Shown one piece after another: positions 18,934 through 30,484 of a stretch of 64,000 bases of DNA. The stretch spans positions 372,001 through 436,000 of the forward strand of contig JAIOKI010000008.1 in the NCBI GenBank assembly GCA_028335825.1. Direction: 5' to 3'. Positions within the stretch are counted from its first letter, which is position 1. The number at the start of each line of letters is the position of its first letter. This DNA is from Nosema muscidifuracis (Eukaryota > Microsporidia > Nosematidae). Made by a program: the position numbers and the translations under genes. The notes below the pieces were generated by a model that did no database searches, was not told the DNA's origin, and saw only the letters and a program-made list of their open reading frames with translations.

Positions 18934-19755
18934 ATGAAATCAAAAGATGTTAAGTTTAAGAGAAGAACAACTAGATCTAATACTTTGATAATAAATTATA
19001 ATCCAAATGATTATAAAACGAATAAGAATGAAAGTATTGATAAAATTAATGAAAAAAATGTTGATTTATCTAATATAGAAAATTGTAAAAAGAATGTGAT
19101 TGATGATAATTTATCAAATAATGATATTGTTAAATTAGAAAAAAATAACCAATCATTTTGTAGTAGAAGTGTTGTATGTGGTATAATTGGACAACAACTT
19201 GAAAATATGAAAAAGAGTGTTCACTTTGCTTGTAAAAATAATTGGCCTTACTCTTTGTATTTTAGAGGATGTATAAAAGATGAAGAAAGGAATACAACTT
19301 TTAGAAAAAGTCCTTCTAAAGAAAGTTTAGAATTTTATAATGTATTGAATGATGGTGTTTATAAAGAAAAAGAATATCTTGAATCTAATAATGAAATATA
19401 TTTGAAATCAGTAAAAGTTGATAATAAATTATCAGTCAAAGAAAATATTAAAATATTGAAAGACATAACAAATACTTATAATCAGAATATAAATAAAATT
19501 GGGGATTCTAATACGAATATAGAATTATCAGATTCATGTAATATTAGTTTAAAAGAAAAAATCAAGTTTTTTGAAAATATAAGTAAAACTCAATCTATTG
19601 AAAAAATAAACAAAAAAATACTAGATTTTAAAGGAAATGAGATATATAAATCTCTATTAAAAGATTATATTGAAGATCCTACAATTAAAGAAAGATCTTT
19701 TGATTTTAAATCTTTATTAAAAAAATGGGAAAATTCTACAAAGCAGAAAATATAA
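18934..19755 (+). CDS. Hydrophilic protein of unknown function
   Basis: 273 residues, ATG directly after CCCC. The protein is lysine- and asparagine-rich and probably largely disordered, with a basic start (KFKRRTTRS) and no leader or membrane span. One better-ordered patch (about 76-125) contains RSVVCGIIGQQLENMKKS and WPYSLYFRGC. The C-terminal quarter has short amphipathic helices ending in FDFKSLLKKWENS. I do not recognise a family. The clean frame and start motif argue for a real, perhaps nuclear, protein. Confidence 0.6.
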   Translation: MKSKDVKFKRRTTRSNTLIINYNPNDYKTNKNESIDKINEKNVDLSNIENCKKNVIDDNLSNNDIVKLEKNNQSFCSRSVVCGIIGQQLENMKKSVHFACKNNWPYSLYFRGCIKDEERNTTFRKSPSKESLEFYNVLNDGVYKEKEYLESNNEIYLKSVKVDNKLSVKENIKILKDITNTYNQNINKIGDSNTNIELSDSCNISLKEKIKFFENISKTQSIEKINKKILDFKGNEIYKSLLKDYIEDPTIKERSFDFKSLLKKWENSTKQKI

Positions 19756-20149
19756 TAAAAAATGAAAGACAAGATAAAATTAAGATTTTTCATCTAAACT
19801 ATACTCATTTATTATGTAATAGATTTTGTAAAAATGTTTTTTAGAATTTAAAGCATGTTTTATAATAAAAATATATCAAGTAATTTTATTCTATGACTAA
19901 TTAATCAAAATAGGTTCTTAAAAATAATAAATTAAATACAATAAGAAAAATTAAAAATTATTTCTAATTATAAAAAATAGGTTCATAAAAATAATGAAGT
20001 AAATACAATAAGAAAAATTAATCATATTATTTCTAATATTTCATAATGAAGTATCTTCTTTTAAATATTTTAAATATTTCACAACAATAATAATTTTCTA
20101 ATTATTCATAATAAAATATCTTCTTATGAATATTTTATTACCCCAATAT
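19756..20149. repeat. 67-bp tandem repeat, two copies
   Basis: The unit starts taggttct/taggttca at 19911 and 19978 and contains aatacaataagaaaaatta in both. A third decayed similarity (tatcttctt...aatatttt) follows. CCCC at 20141-20144 precedes a start at 20150. Confidence 0.65.
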
Positions 20150-21015
20150 ATGTATAAGATGTTAGTACAAGAAGAATTGAGAATTAATCCTCCATTTTTA
20201 AAAAGAAATCTAAAAAAATATAAAATTCTTGGAAAAGAAATTTTCCTATATTAGATACCTGTAACATTATCAATATAAAAGAAATAGAATGTACAAATAA
20301 AAAATATACTAAATGTAAAATAATTGGATACAAATATATTAATAATTATAAAAGTACAAGAATATCTCATAAAATAGATTTTACAAACAAAATAGATATA
20401 AATATTATAAATTATTCTTGTTACGAATCTACTGTATTATATTTTTATATGTACGCTGATAATTTAATTAAGAAGTTCACTCTTAAGTATAATAGTTGTG
20501 ATGTACTAGATAAAGAATATTTTAGAATATTTGAAGATAAAGAATGTTTGTTAATTAAATATGATACAGAAAATAAGAAGAATCTTCATTATAAACCAGT
20601 TATTGTTAATATAGAAGAGTTTCAAACTTATGAAAAAATAAATGGAACGATAAATTCCATAAAAAACTTTAGTTTTATTTCTAAGCATAGAAAGAAATTA
20701 AAAAAGAAAATAAAACAAGAAGAAAAAATTAAATCAGAGATGAATAATTATTTGGGATATTTTTTATGTTACGATATCAATCATCCTTACAGAGAACTTA
20801 TGATAAAATGGAATGAATTTTATATCAAATCAGTTGATTTTAAGAGAAAGAAAATTGACTTGATTAATGAATTTATAAATAAAGAACCTATAGAAGACTT
20901 AATTAATTTTATATATTTATTCTATAGTAGACAACTTATAAATATTGAAGACCTTCTCATACTTAAAAATGCTTATTTTACTAAGTTAAAATCTATTCCT
21001 GATAAAGATAATTAG
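20150..21015 (+). pseudogene. Broken or misread gene of unknown function
   Basis: A CCCC at 20141-20144 marks an ATG at 20150. That frame codes plausibly (MYKMLVQEELRINPPF...) but hits TAG at 20252-20254. Another frame is open from 20224 to 21015 and reads as good protein well before its first ATG at 20449. The two overlap, so one single-base shift around 20224-20250 splits what looks like a gene of about 288 codons. The 188-residue downstream part is lysine-rich, partly helical and unrecognised. The break may be real decay or a base error; neighbours on the right are also broken. The coding 3' end is triplicated by the following repeat. Confidence 0.5.
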
Positions 21016-21176
21016 ATATGAAAAATATTTTGACAATTCTAATTTTACTAAGTTAAAATCTATTCCTGATAAAGATAATTAAATATGAAAAATATTTTGA
21101 CAATTCTAATTTTACTAAGTTAAAATCTATTCCTGATAAAGATAATTAAATACGCTAAATATTTTGACAATTCTTA
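20976..21176. repeat. 67-bp tandem repeat copying the gene's 3' end
   Basis: The unit beginning ttttactaagttaaaatcta starts at 20976, 21043 and 21110. Copy 1 is the last 13 codons and stop of the preceding frame. Copies are almost identical, so the expansion is recent. Confidence 0.9.
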
Positions 21177-21194
21177 TTTTTATATTAAAATAAA

Positions 21195-22288
21195 TTATTC
21201 AGGTAAATCTTCTGGTTGAATAGAATATCCACTTATGCTATCACTGCTATATTTATCTCTAAATTGGTAATATCTTTATTATTGTAAAAATGATTATATA
21301 CACTCTGAGCATTCTCTAATTTTTAATAAGACCAGTATTTTCAATTTCAAGATCTTTGATTTTATTCTTAAAATCTTTATTTTCTTTATTATATTTTTTT
21401 AATTTATCTTCTAAAGACTTATTCTTTTTCTTAAGATCTTCTATAATATTTTCATATTTATTTAAATCATTTTTCTTATTAGAAGATTCTGTTTCTTATT
21501 CAGAAATTTTAGATTTTAATTCTGTATTTTCATCACGAATTTTTTTAATAATCTCATTAGCTGTACTCAAATCTTTTTCAAGATCAGAAACTTTATTTTT
21601 TAAATCGTTGTATTCTTTCTTCATGTGATGATTTTATCATTTTCCATTTTAAGTTTAGTATTTTCTCTTTCTAAATCATAAACCTGATTATTAAGACTTT
21701 TTATTTCAGAAGTACATTTCTCATTTTTATATTTCAATTCTTCATTTTGTTTTTGTAAATTATTAATTTTATTTATCTGTATATTTTGATTATCTTCTAA
21801 ACTTCTTATTTTTCTATTAAGTGTATTATTATTATAATCTTTAAGTAAGTTATTTTCTTTTATAAGTTTTATATTATCAGTTTCTAGTCTATTAATCATA
21901 TCTCCTAAATAAGATTTATAATCAATATCAGAAGGTTCATTAAATTTAAGTTCTAATTTAATAATATTCCTAAAATCATTTTTTTCTACAAACATAAATT
22001 TTGAATTAACAAAATAAGCAAAAAGTACGTTATTCTGTATTTTATGAAAAAGTTTGACAATTATTTCTATAAACTTGTTATAATCTACAATCAAATCTTG
22101 TTCACGTTTTATTATATAAAAATCACTTTGAGATATTGTACATATATAGAAAGAGAAGACATCAACAGTATTTATCAATTTTATTGTAAGTGTTTCTTGT
22201 TCAATATGACATCGCATTTCATTTTAGTAGGTATGTCTTCGTCATATGAATGAATATGGATTTTGCCTGTAAATAAAATCTCTTTCAT
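21195..22288 (-). pseudogene. Decayed SAS-6 homologue (centriole cartwheel protein)
   Basis: Reading leftward from a CCC-marked ATG at 22288, the frame opens MKEILFTGKIHIHSYDEDI, like the SAS-6 start (ELLF...V-V). After a shift near 22195-22210, the main frame (to 21621) gives the SAS-6 head domain: LTIKL, DVFSFYICTISQSDFYIIK, QDLIVDYNKF, FVEKNDFRNIIKLELKF and DIDYKSYLGDMINRL. A long coiled coil with LE-heptads follows, as in SAS-6. The coil continues past a second shift near 21625, an in-frame TAA near 21507 and a TAG at 21316-21318, with a last shift before a serine-rich tail ending at 21195. SAS-6 builds the nine-fold centriole cartwheel. Microsporidia use spindle plaques and lack centrioles, so loss makes sense and the survival of a readable relic is unexpected. 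A truncated, functional head-plus-coil protein is the alternative. Confidence 0.72.
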
Positions 22289-23708
22289 GCAGGGTTAAAA
22301 AATATTTTTTTTTATTTGTGGATTAAAAACAAAAATTAAAATGATTAAGAAATTTTAACTTTTATAAAAATAGGGTAAAAATAATGGAGAATATAATAAA
22401 AAGGTTTTGGTTCTAAAAAAATATATAATTATTTTTATGTTGTTATAAAAGATTTTTTTTATAAGATCTTCTATCTTTTTTATAAGACTATCTAAATATA
22501 AGATCTTCTATTTTTTTTATAAATTATCTAATTATCTTTATAAGACTATCTAATTATCTTTATAAGTCTTTTTGTAAGATCTTTTTTTATAAGTCTGTAA
22601 ATTATTTATATAAATCTTCTATCTTCTTTTATGAGATCATGTAATTATGTTATTATTCTTATAAAAGATCTTTTTTATAAGACTATCTAATTTCTCTCAT
22701 AAGACTATCTAATTATCTTTATAAGTATTTTTATAAACTATCTAATTGCTCTTATAAGAATATTTAATTATTCTTATGATCTAAATTAAAAGTTAGAATT
22801 CATAATTAAAAAATATCTTTTAGCTAATAATTAAAATTTTAAACTAGTATATTTTTTATAACCACTTAAAACGTTATTGTTATGTTTTCATACATTAAAA
22901 TACTTATATTTATTTTTCTATTTTTTAAATTTGAAAAGATTTAAATTAAATTCTTCTAAGATAAATTTTATCTGTTTATAATAGTAGACATAAGGGTTAA
23001 TTAATATAAATTTTATTTAAAGAGTAAACAATATTATATTCTGATTATTGCTATGACTATAATATTAAGGACTAGCTTATAAGAAATTAAGGTTAAATTT
23101 TTTCAATAAAAAATCAAGTGATATCTAATTATAGATAAAAAATTAGAAACATTAGAATTTTTTGTACTACTGTTTTTGTATTCAAAATATTTTTAATTTA
23201 ATATATTAAAATAAATTTAAGTATTAAATTTTTTTGTACTACTGTTTTTATATTCACAATATGACTTTATCACAATATCTTTAATTTAATATATTAAAAT
23301 AAATTTAAGTATTAATTTTCTATTTATAGATAAGACTATAAACAATTAATTTTTTTTGGTTTAGATTTATTAAAATAAATCTAATTATTATATTTTTTAT
23401 TTATAGATAAAACTAGAAATCAAATTTTTTTTTGGTTTAGATATATTAAAATAAATCTAATTATTATATTTTTTATTTATAGATAAAACTAGAAACATTA
23501 ATTTTTTTTGGTTTAGATTTATTAAATTAAAAATTAATTTTGTTTTTTTATAAACAAACAAACTCTGATACTAAATTATATTAAAATTTAACATTCAATT
23601 ATGAATAATTTTTCATACATATACCTTTTTTTTATTATATTTTTAATAAAAATTGTGACATAACACGTCAAAATAAATTATAAATATTTTTCTACCTAAT
23701 TTATCACT
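22289..23708. repeat. Gene-free region with two repeat families
   Basis: From about 22440 to 22770 the words tataagatcttctat and tataagactatctaatta recur irregularly. From about 23330 to 23530 a 76-bp unit containing ggtttagatttattaaaat is repeated three times (ggt at 23358, 23434, 23510). A weaker pair, gaattttttgtactactgtt, occurs near 23155 and 23230. No gene or RNA supported. Confidence 0.7.
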
Positions 23709-24880
23709 ATGATTATTTTATATCTTAATATCTTATTATGTCTACATTTAAAAAAATTAATTGTTGAGATAAGTCATATGTATAGTTTTGAGATACCAAA
23801 TAATGGAATATTTGAGTATAATTTTTTAATGAACAAATACAAAATAAATGGTGAGTCAAAAGCAAGGTTGACTACATTTTATGACAGAAATGATGATCAT
23901 TTGGGACAATATTTATATTTTAATAATAAAATTGAAAATATCTCATTTGAATACAGATTTGTAAATTTAAATGATTCAGTTATAAAAAATGAGGTGGAAA
24001 ATTCATCTGGTTTTCAACTAAAAAATGTTACAGATAAAAAAAATTTTGATGATAACAATAAGTTTAATTATATTTTACCATTACTTGAAGTAAAAAGATA
24101 TAATGAAGAAAATACATTTATAATGAACATACCAAAATTTCAAATTAATGACTTTATAAGTTACAAATTTTTAAAAGTACTTATGCCTTTGATTAATAAT
24201 AATACGTTAATGACAGTTATAAATTGTAAAAATCTAATTAAAAATCTTAAGTCCTCTAAGAAAGATGATTTATACTGTCATATATTTGGTAAAAAATATA
24301 TTTTTCTTTTATTTAAAAATGACTACACAAAAATTGTGACGTTTTTAAAAAATATTATTAATATTCTATACAGTAATAGTATATTAACTGAAAATAATAT
24401 CTTAGATCTTTTTGATCAAACACAAAACGAATTTATTAACGAAGGAATAATTGAAGAATGGGAGGATAATTTTAATAAACTGAGTATTACTGATAATAAT
24501 GAAAAAAAAGCATATATAGCTTTAATGTTATTAACTGATATTATTAATTTACTGAAAGTATCTGAAGATCCAAATTACATATTTGAGATTTATAGCTTTA
24601 ATTGTATAAGTGTATCAATTATTGGAAAGCCTATTTTAGTAGCTCAAGTGGATTGCTCTAATATGGAAATTGATTCTTTTAAAGATGTTATAATAATGAA
24701 TGATAAAAATCAAATTGTAGAGTACAGTAAATCTTTACGTATTTCTAATAATTATTTTATTATTTTGATTTGGATAAATTAAAATCTAATAAAAATAAAT
24801 GGATTAAAATAGCGTACTTGACACCAAAAGGAAGATTTGAAAGTGTAGAATTAAAATTGAATATGATTAATCATTTTTAA
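23709..24880 (+). CDS. Secreted protein of unknown family, frame broken near its end
   Basis: A hydrophobic leader (about 1-22) is followed by about 330 residues of Asn/Asp/Ile-rich, probably secreted protein with few cysteines and no motif I know. The frame runs from 23709 to a TAA at 24780-24782. Another frame, overlapping at about 24755-24780, continues with good protein sequence (DLDKLKSNKNKWIKIAYLTP...) to TAA at 24878-24880. The gene is therefore probably about 390 codons, with a late single-base shift. No CCC precedes the ATG, and it lies inside a zone of decayed genes, so it may itself be failing. Confidence 0.5.
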
Positions 24881-25872
24881 ATATTTGAAATTAATTTAAT
24901 TTGTTAACCATTCTATTGAATATTTCTTCTAATAATATTCTAAAATTTATATTTTAATAATTGACATTACAAATTTTTTAGAAAATGACATTATAATTTT
25001 TTAATCTAATATATTTTGAAAGCCAGTTTTTAGTTCAGCATCTTTAAATTGAAATTTTTTTAGTAAATGACAAGTTTTTGACCAATCATTTTTTAAATTG
25101 ATATTAAAAAATTTTTAATGAATGACAAGCTTTTATTCTATTCATTTTTGTTAACATTAAATTTTTTTTGACCAACCATTTTTTAAAGTAAACATTAAAT
25201 TTTTTTGACAAGTTTTTAATCCATTCATTTTTTAATTTAGTAACTTTTAAATAAATATATTTTTTAATATAAAATACTAAAACATTATTAAAGAAACAAT
25301 CATCAACTTAAATATATTTTAATCATGACTTATAATAAATATTAAAAAGAAATTAAATACGTTGATTTTTTTAATAAGATACAGAAATATTTTGTCATAC
25401 TAAATAAATCAAATTTATATTATGGAATGATAATTAATTTTTTAGTAAATAAATTCATCTTCTAGTAAATAAATTATTTTTAATTAAAATAAATTAATTT
25501 GAAATATGAATTATAATAATTTTTTAGTAAATAAATTCATCTTCTAGTAATAAATTAATTTAAAATATAAAAATATAAAAATTATTCGTTATAATTAAAA
25601 TAAATTAATTTGAAATATAAAAATTATAAAATTATTCGTTATAATTAAAATAAATTAATTTGAAATATAAAAATTATAAAATTATTCGTTATAATTAAAA
25701 TAAATTAATTTAAAATATAAAAAATATAAAATTATTCGTTTTAATTAAAATAAATTAATTTGAATTATGATATTTTGAAATATAATTTTAATAAAATTAT
25801 TCATTTATAATTAAACATGATGTCATTTACACACTACTTTTTTTTATTTAATCAAATTTTTAATTATCCCCT
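24881..25872. repeat. Gene-free region with 50-bp tandem repeat
   Basis: The unit starting attattcgttataattaaaa occurs at 25581, 25631, 25681 and 25731, a period of exactly 50 bp, with a decayed copy upstream. Between about 24960 and 25230 the words tgacaagtttttgacca and cattttttaa recur irregularly. CCCC at about 25868 precedes the next ATG. Confidence 0.75.
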
Positions 25873-26585
25873 ATGCTACTCATTTTACTTATTTCGATTA
25901 TTAAATGTAAACAGCTTACTAGTACAGACAATCAATCTGATATTATAAATAATATATACAGATATAATTACACTGATTCAAATGATGTAAGACAAAGTAA
26001 AGAATTTATAGAATTCCGACCAAGGCATTTTAATTCAAACATCTTTAATTCACTATGGTCATCTTTTAAAATAAAATCTCTCGATGAAAGATCAGACAAT
26101 TTAATTAGTTCATATTGGTATGTTATAAACCAAAATATATTTTATAAATCTTCTATGAAAATTTTAGTTGATTTTTTTTTGAAAAGATGGAGATTTCTGA
26201 AATACAAAAAAAAGTCGTTATTGAATTATTTGTAGATTTTATAATGAAATTAATCAAGATTTATTTAGAGATCCTAATTTCAATTTATTAAGAACCAAGA
26301 TTAATAATTTTGAAATACAACATGTTACATCTTATGGAACTAGTAAAGAAAGTTTAGTAGAATATTCCTTTGATTATTTTATTTATACAATGTTTACAGG
26401 ACTAGAATCTTTAAATATTAAACTCCTTTTTACTTGATAATATAAGACCTTTAATTGAGAGACCTTCAGATCAAATGCTTCCTTTAAATTTCCTTTTTGA
26501 TGATCAAGTAGTTAATGTTAGAAAGAATATGCAAACATCTATTGGAGGAGTTGTTACAATTTTATTTGAATTTATTAATCAGTAA
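25873..26585 (+). pseudogene. Decayed secreted-protein gene, copy 1
   Basis: ATG follows CCCC closely and opens with a clear leader (MLLILLISIIKC). The first 120-codon frame holds SNIFNSLWSSFKIKSLDERS and SSYWYVINQNIFY. Coding-like sequence then continues in two further frames up to a TAA at 26583-26585, with segments such as FYNEINQDLFRDPNF and SIGGVVTILFEFINQ. At least two frame changes are needed to read it all. The layout matches a second decayed stretch at 29031-29702. This is a host-type secreted family with no relative I recognise. Confidence 0.55.
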
Positions 26586-29030
26586 TTAAATTATTATTTA
26601 ATTTATAAATTTTTTAAAAAATTTTTATATCATACCAGTCCTCTTTTCGTTATTTCTTTCCAAAATTTTTGAGCTGGTTCATAGTCACTTTATGTATCGT
26701 AATTAATAATGCTTCTATTCTGTTATATTTTGATAGTCTAAATATCTATGATTTTCTTTATTAATAAAATATTATTATTATTTTTCTTTTGTATTTGGAA
26801 ATGTTTGCTTTTAATATATTCAGTAATTAAAATTCCAAATTCTTTTAAAAATATATTAAATTGTTAAAAATACTAATTGAATTAGTTACACGATATTTGA
26901 GGTGTTCTATTTATTCCTATAAATATTATATTATTACTTTTCAATTTTAGAATGATTTTTTGAAGTAGTTAAACTTATTTTATTAAATACAAGTTTTGAA
27001 CTTTCTCTTTTGTAGAACTAAGATAAAGATTTGAACTGATATTATTTAATAAAACCTTTAAAGCCATGTTTCTAATCTTTGCTTGAGTTGATACTCATTA
27101 CTTTGATAATGTTTGAAAATATTAAATATTTTTATCTTATAAAAAATTTCAATTCATTTTTTATTTCCCTTTTCTCATCACCTTTACAAACTCATATATT
27201 AATAATATTTATGATTATTATTTTATATTCCTCTTGTATGGAACTTGTCTTATCAAATCATACTCTTCTTATATTGATAGACATTTATATTTTTTAGTTA
27301 ATCTATTCTTATAAGATTATATATTTTCTCTGAACCTTCTTTATTAAATTCTGTGATATCACTTCAACTTCTATTTTCACCATTCTAATGTAGTTACTAT
27401 ATTTTTTTAATGTATTTTATCTGAACCTTATTTATTAAATTTTGTGATATCACTTCAACTTCTATTTTCACTATTCTAATTTAGTTACTATATTTTTTTA
27501 ATAAATCTTGAAAATTTGATTTATTCGAATTAACCTACTAAAATCATTTATTTATGATGTTAGTATTCCTAAATTAATTTCCAATTCACAGATAAATTAT
27601 TTGATACACTCAATTTGTGATTATTTATAATTTCATTTGTTGTTAGGACTTTAAATAAATTATTGTTCTTTTAGAATTTATTAATTAATCAATATTAATA
27701 ATTTGTTATTTCTTACTAATTAATTTTGATTGATGCTTTGATTTATTAAGTATTAATATTTGATTTATAAGATATATTTCTTCAATTAATCAATTCTAAA
27801 ACATGAATAGCTGAAGTAGAAAAATCATTTAATTTATGAACAGACAAGATAAATTAAATAAATTTGATTATAATAAATTAATGCTAGGGAAAGTAGAGAA
27901 ATCATGTATCAGTTCTTTAGAGTTATACCTTAGAACAAGAATATACCTGAAAATTATTCCGAAATATTTCCAAAGAGGGATCATCATTTATGTATTTCAT
28001 TATAATCAAATTAATATAAATTTTTCAATCATTTATGTATTTCATTATAATCAAATTAATATAAATTTTTCCATCATTTATGTATTTCATTAAATTCAAA
28101 TTGACATAAATTTTCCTAACCTACTTTTAAATAATATTTTATCTTAAATATAGCTAATATAATTTTTTTATTAAATTTTTATTTCATTATTAAGTAACAA
28201 ATTTACCAAAAAAGAATCATAATTTATTTTTGTAATTTATCACTCAATTTAATACTTAAAATTAATTCTTTATAGATGATGTAATATTTTTTTAATATAG
28301 TCACTTAAAAAATATATCATAAACAATGTTTATTAATTATAATATAAATTTCTTTCTCTACTAAAAAATAATAATTATTTTAAAATGTTATTACGTAATT
28401 TCTTTATTTATTTTTTTACAAATAATAAAAATAATTATTTTATAAATGATTTTTCTAATATAAAATGTTTATTAATTATGATATAAATTTCTTGATCTAT
28501 TAAATAATATTAAAAAATTATTTTATAAATGACTATGCTAATATACAATTTTGTCATTTATTTCTCAAAACTACTTTTTCTTTTAAAAATTTATTACGTA
28601 ATTTTATTTATTAATTATAATATAAATTTCTTGATCTACTAAATAATAATAATTATTTTAAAAATTTATTACGTAATTTTCTTTATTAATTATAATATAA
28701 ATTTCTTGATCTACTAAATAATAATAATTATTTTAAAAATTTATTACGTAATTTTCTTTATTAATTATAATATAAATTTCTTGATCTACTAAATAATAAT
28801 AATTATTTTAAAAAGTTATTACGTAATTTTATTTATTAATTATAATATAAATTTCTTGATCTACTAAATAATAAAAAAAACTATAAATTCCTATGTTATT
28901 ACGTAATTTTCTTTATTTATTTATTTCTCTAAACTACTTTCTCTACTAAATTAATAAAAAAAACTATAAATTATTTTTTTTTGTAATCCCTATGTTATTA
29001 TACAATTTTTTCATTTACCTCTCTCAGGTA
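26586..29030. repeat. Long gene-poor stretch with three tandem arrays
   Basis: Three arrays stand out. A 91-bp unit (tgaaccttctttattaaatt) occurs at 27331 and 27422. A 45-bp unit (atcatttatgtatttcatta) occurs at 27983, 28028 and 28073. A 75-bp unit (ttattacgtaatttt) occurs at 28591, 28666, 28741 and 28816, with a diverged fifth copy at 28896. Faint coding-like traces on the reverse strand between about 26600 and 27800 are too decayed to name. Nothing else is supported. Confidence 0.75.
28591..28910. repeat. 75-bp tandem repeat, four near-identical copies
   Basis: Copies begin at 28591, 28666, 28741 and 28816. Each contains the 8-bp core ttacgtaa. A diverged copy begins at 28896 and another lies near 28390. 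Head-to-tail with no spacers. Confidence 0.9.
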
Positions 29031-29702
29031 TATAACGAGACATCAAGTGAAAATAATGAATCATTAGGATATTTAGAATACTCTGAAGTATTTGATAGTA
29101 ACAATAATGTTAATGAAAAATAATCGATCCTTTATATTTCCAAGATAATAATTTTATAGAAAGATGGAATCATTACAAGAATAAGATGGTAAAACTAAAA
29201 GAAAAAATTTATATTTCTATAGCTAAAGAATGGTATAATATAGGACAGAAGATATTATTCGAAGGTATATATAATATTGAACTAGATATTTCAGAAAAAA
29301 GATTTCAAATATCGGATGACGTTAAAATATTAAAATATACAACAATAATTATTTGGTATATTTAAATATTCTTAATAATTTTTATTGGTTACCTGATTTA
29401 AATTATATCGATTCAACAGTAGAAAAATTTTAAAATAAAATCTAAGATTGAACGAAAAAATTTATAGAAGAAGAATTAATAAAATATTGTGTAGAAATTT
29501 TATAATATAATATTTTATCTGATACTAAGAAAATACACTTTGATAATGTTATATATAAGAAAGTAGAAAATTATTTGATAATTTTAGTAGTTATGAAAAA
29601 GATGTTAGAAAGTTCTTCATTTTTGAAGAAAATCTTGATTTGGATTATGAAGTTATTCAAATTTTAGCAGGTATAGTAACAATTATTATAGAATATGTCT
29701 AA
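29031..29702 (+). pseudogene. Decayed secreted-protein gene, copy 2 (no start)
   Basis: Several coding-like frames follow one another to a TAA at 29700-29702. The most readable part (from about 29133) gives DPLYFQDNNFIERWNHYKNK and then SIAKEWYNIGQKILFEGIY. This follows the order and spacing of copy 1 (NIFNSLWSSFK, then SSYWYVINQNIFYKSS). The end, AGIVTIIIEYV, matches copy 1's GGVVTILFEF. No leader or start motif remains. Four or more breaks are needed. The shared layout, about 3 kb apart, supports an old local duplication. Confidence 0.45.
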
Positions 29703-30484
29703 AATAAAAAGGTTAAAAAAAATAAGAGTAATGCTATTTCTTAAAATTGTTAATTAATTATAATTGTTTATTATTTATTTCTATCAAATTATTCTATTAT
29801 AAAATATTTATATAAATATTTTTTATTTTACCTGAGAAAAAATGATACTAAATATTTAATAATAAATAAAATATCAATAATAAAAGAAGAACATATAAAA
29901 TAAATACAATATTTTAAGTCAACACTTTAAGCTCATTAGAAGAAGATTTCTTATCTTCATGCAAATTATTTACTAATAACGACTTATTTTTAATTTAATT
30001 ATATACATAAAAATTAGACTAAATTATATGTCTCATTAGTTATTAATAATATTTTTATATGACGTGTATATCAAGGACAGTTATATTCATTTTTTAATTT
30101 ATTGTTTAGCAACATTATGTTTATCATTCAAAAATTTTATGTTACAGATCCTTGAAGTGAATATCTTAAGATTAAAAATTAATTAATAAATATACATTAA
30201 TAAAAGCTTAGGTTAATTAATAAAATTAGCTCAAATAAAAATAACTTAGTAAAATTAACTTAATAAATATACATTAATAAAATCAACTTAGTAAATATAC
30301 ATTAGTAAATATACATTAATAAATATACATTAATAAATATACATTATTGAAATCAACTTAATAGATATAAGCTATTAAATTAACTAATAAATAAACATTA
30401 ACAAAATCAACTTAATAAATAAACACTAATAAAAATACATTAATTAAAATAACTTAATAAATATACACTAATAAAAACGATCTT
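29703..30484. repeat. Gene-free region with short repeat field
   Basis: From about 30180 to 30480 the words aataaatatacattaataaa and aatcaacttaataa alternate irregularly, about a dozen times. Before that no gene or RNA is seen. Confidence 0.6.

Noticed and set aside
27079-27297. Forward frame of 72 codons
   Set aside because: Composition is that of AT-rich noise; no CCC; it overlaps traces on the other strand.
26600-27800. Faint protein-like traces on the reverse strand, considered as a mobile-element fossil
   Set aside because: Too decayed to assign to any transposon or retroelement family; no terminal repeats seen.
27836-28093. Forward frame of 85 codons
   Set aside because: The second half is the 45-bp repeat translated (IIYVFHYNQININFS); the first half has no start motif or family.
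28591-28910. Possible CRISPR-like array
   Set aside because: Copies are head-to-tail with no unique spacers; the host is eukaryotic.
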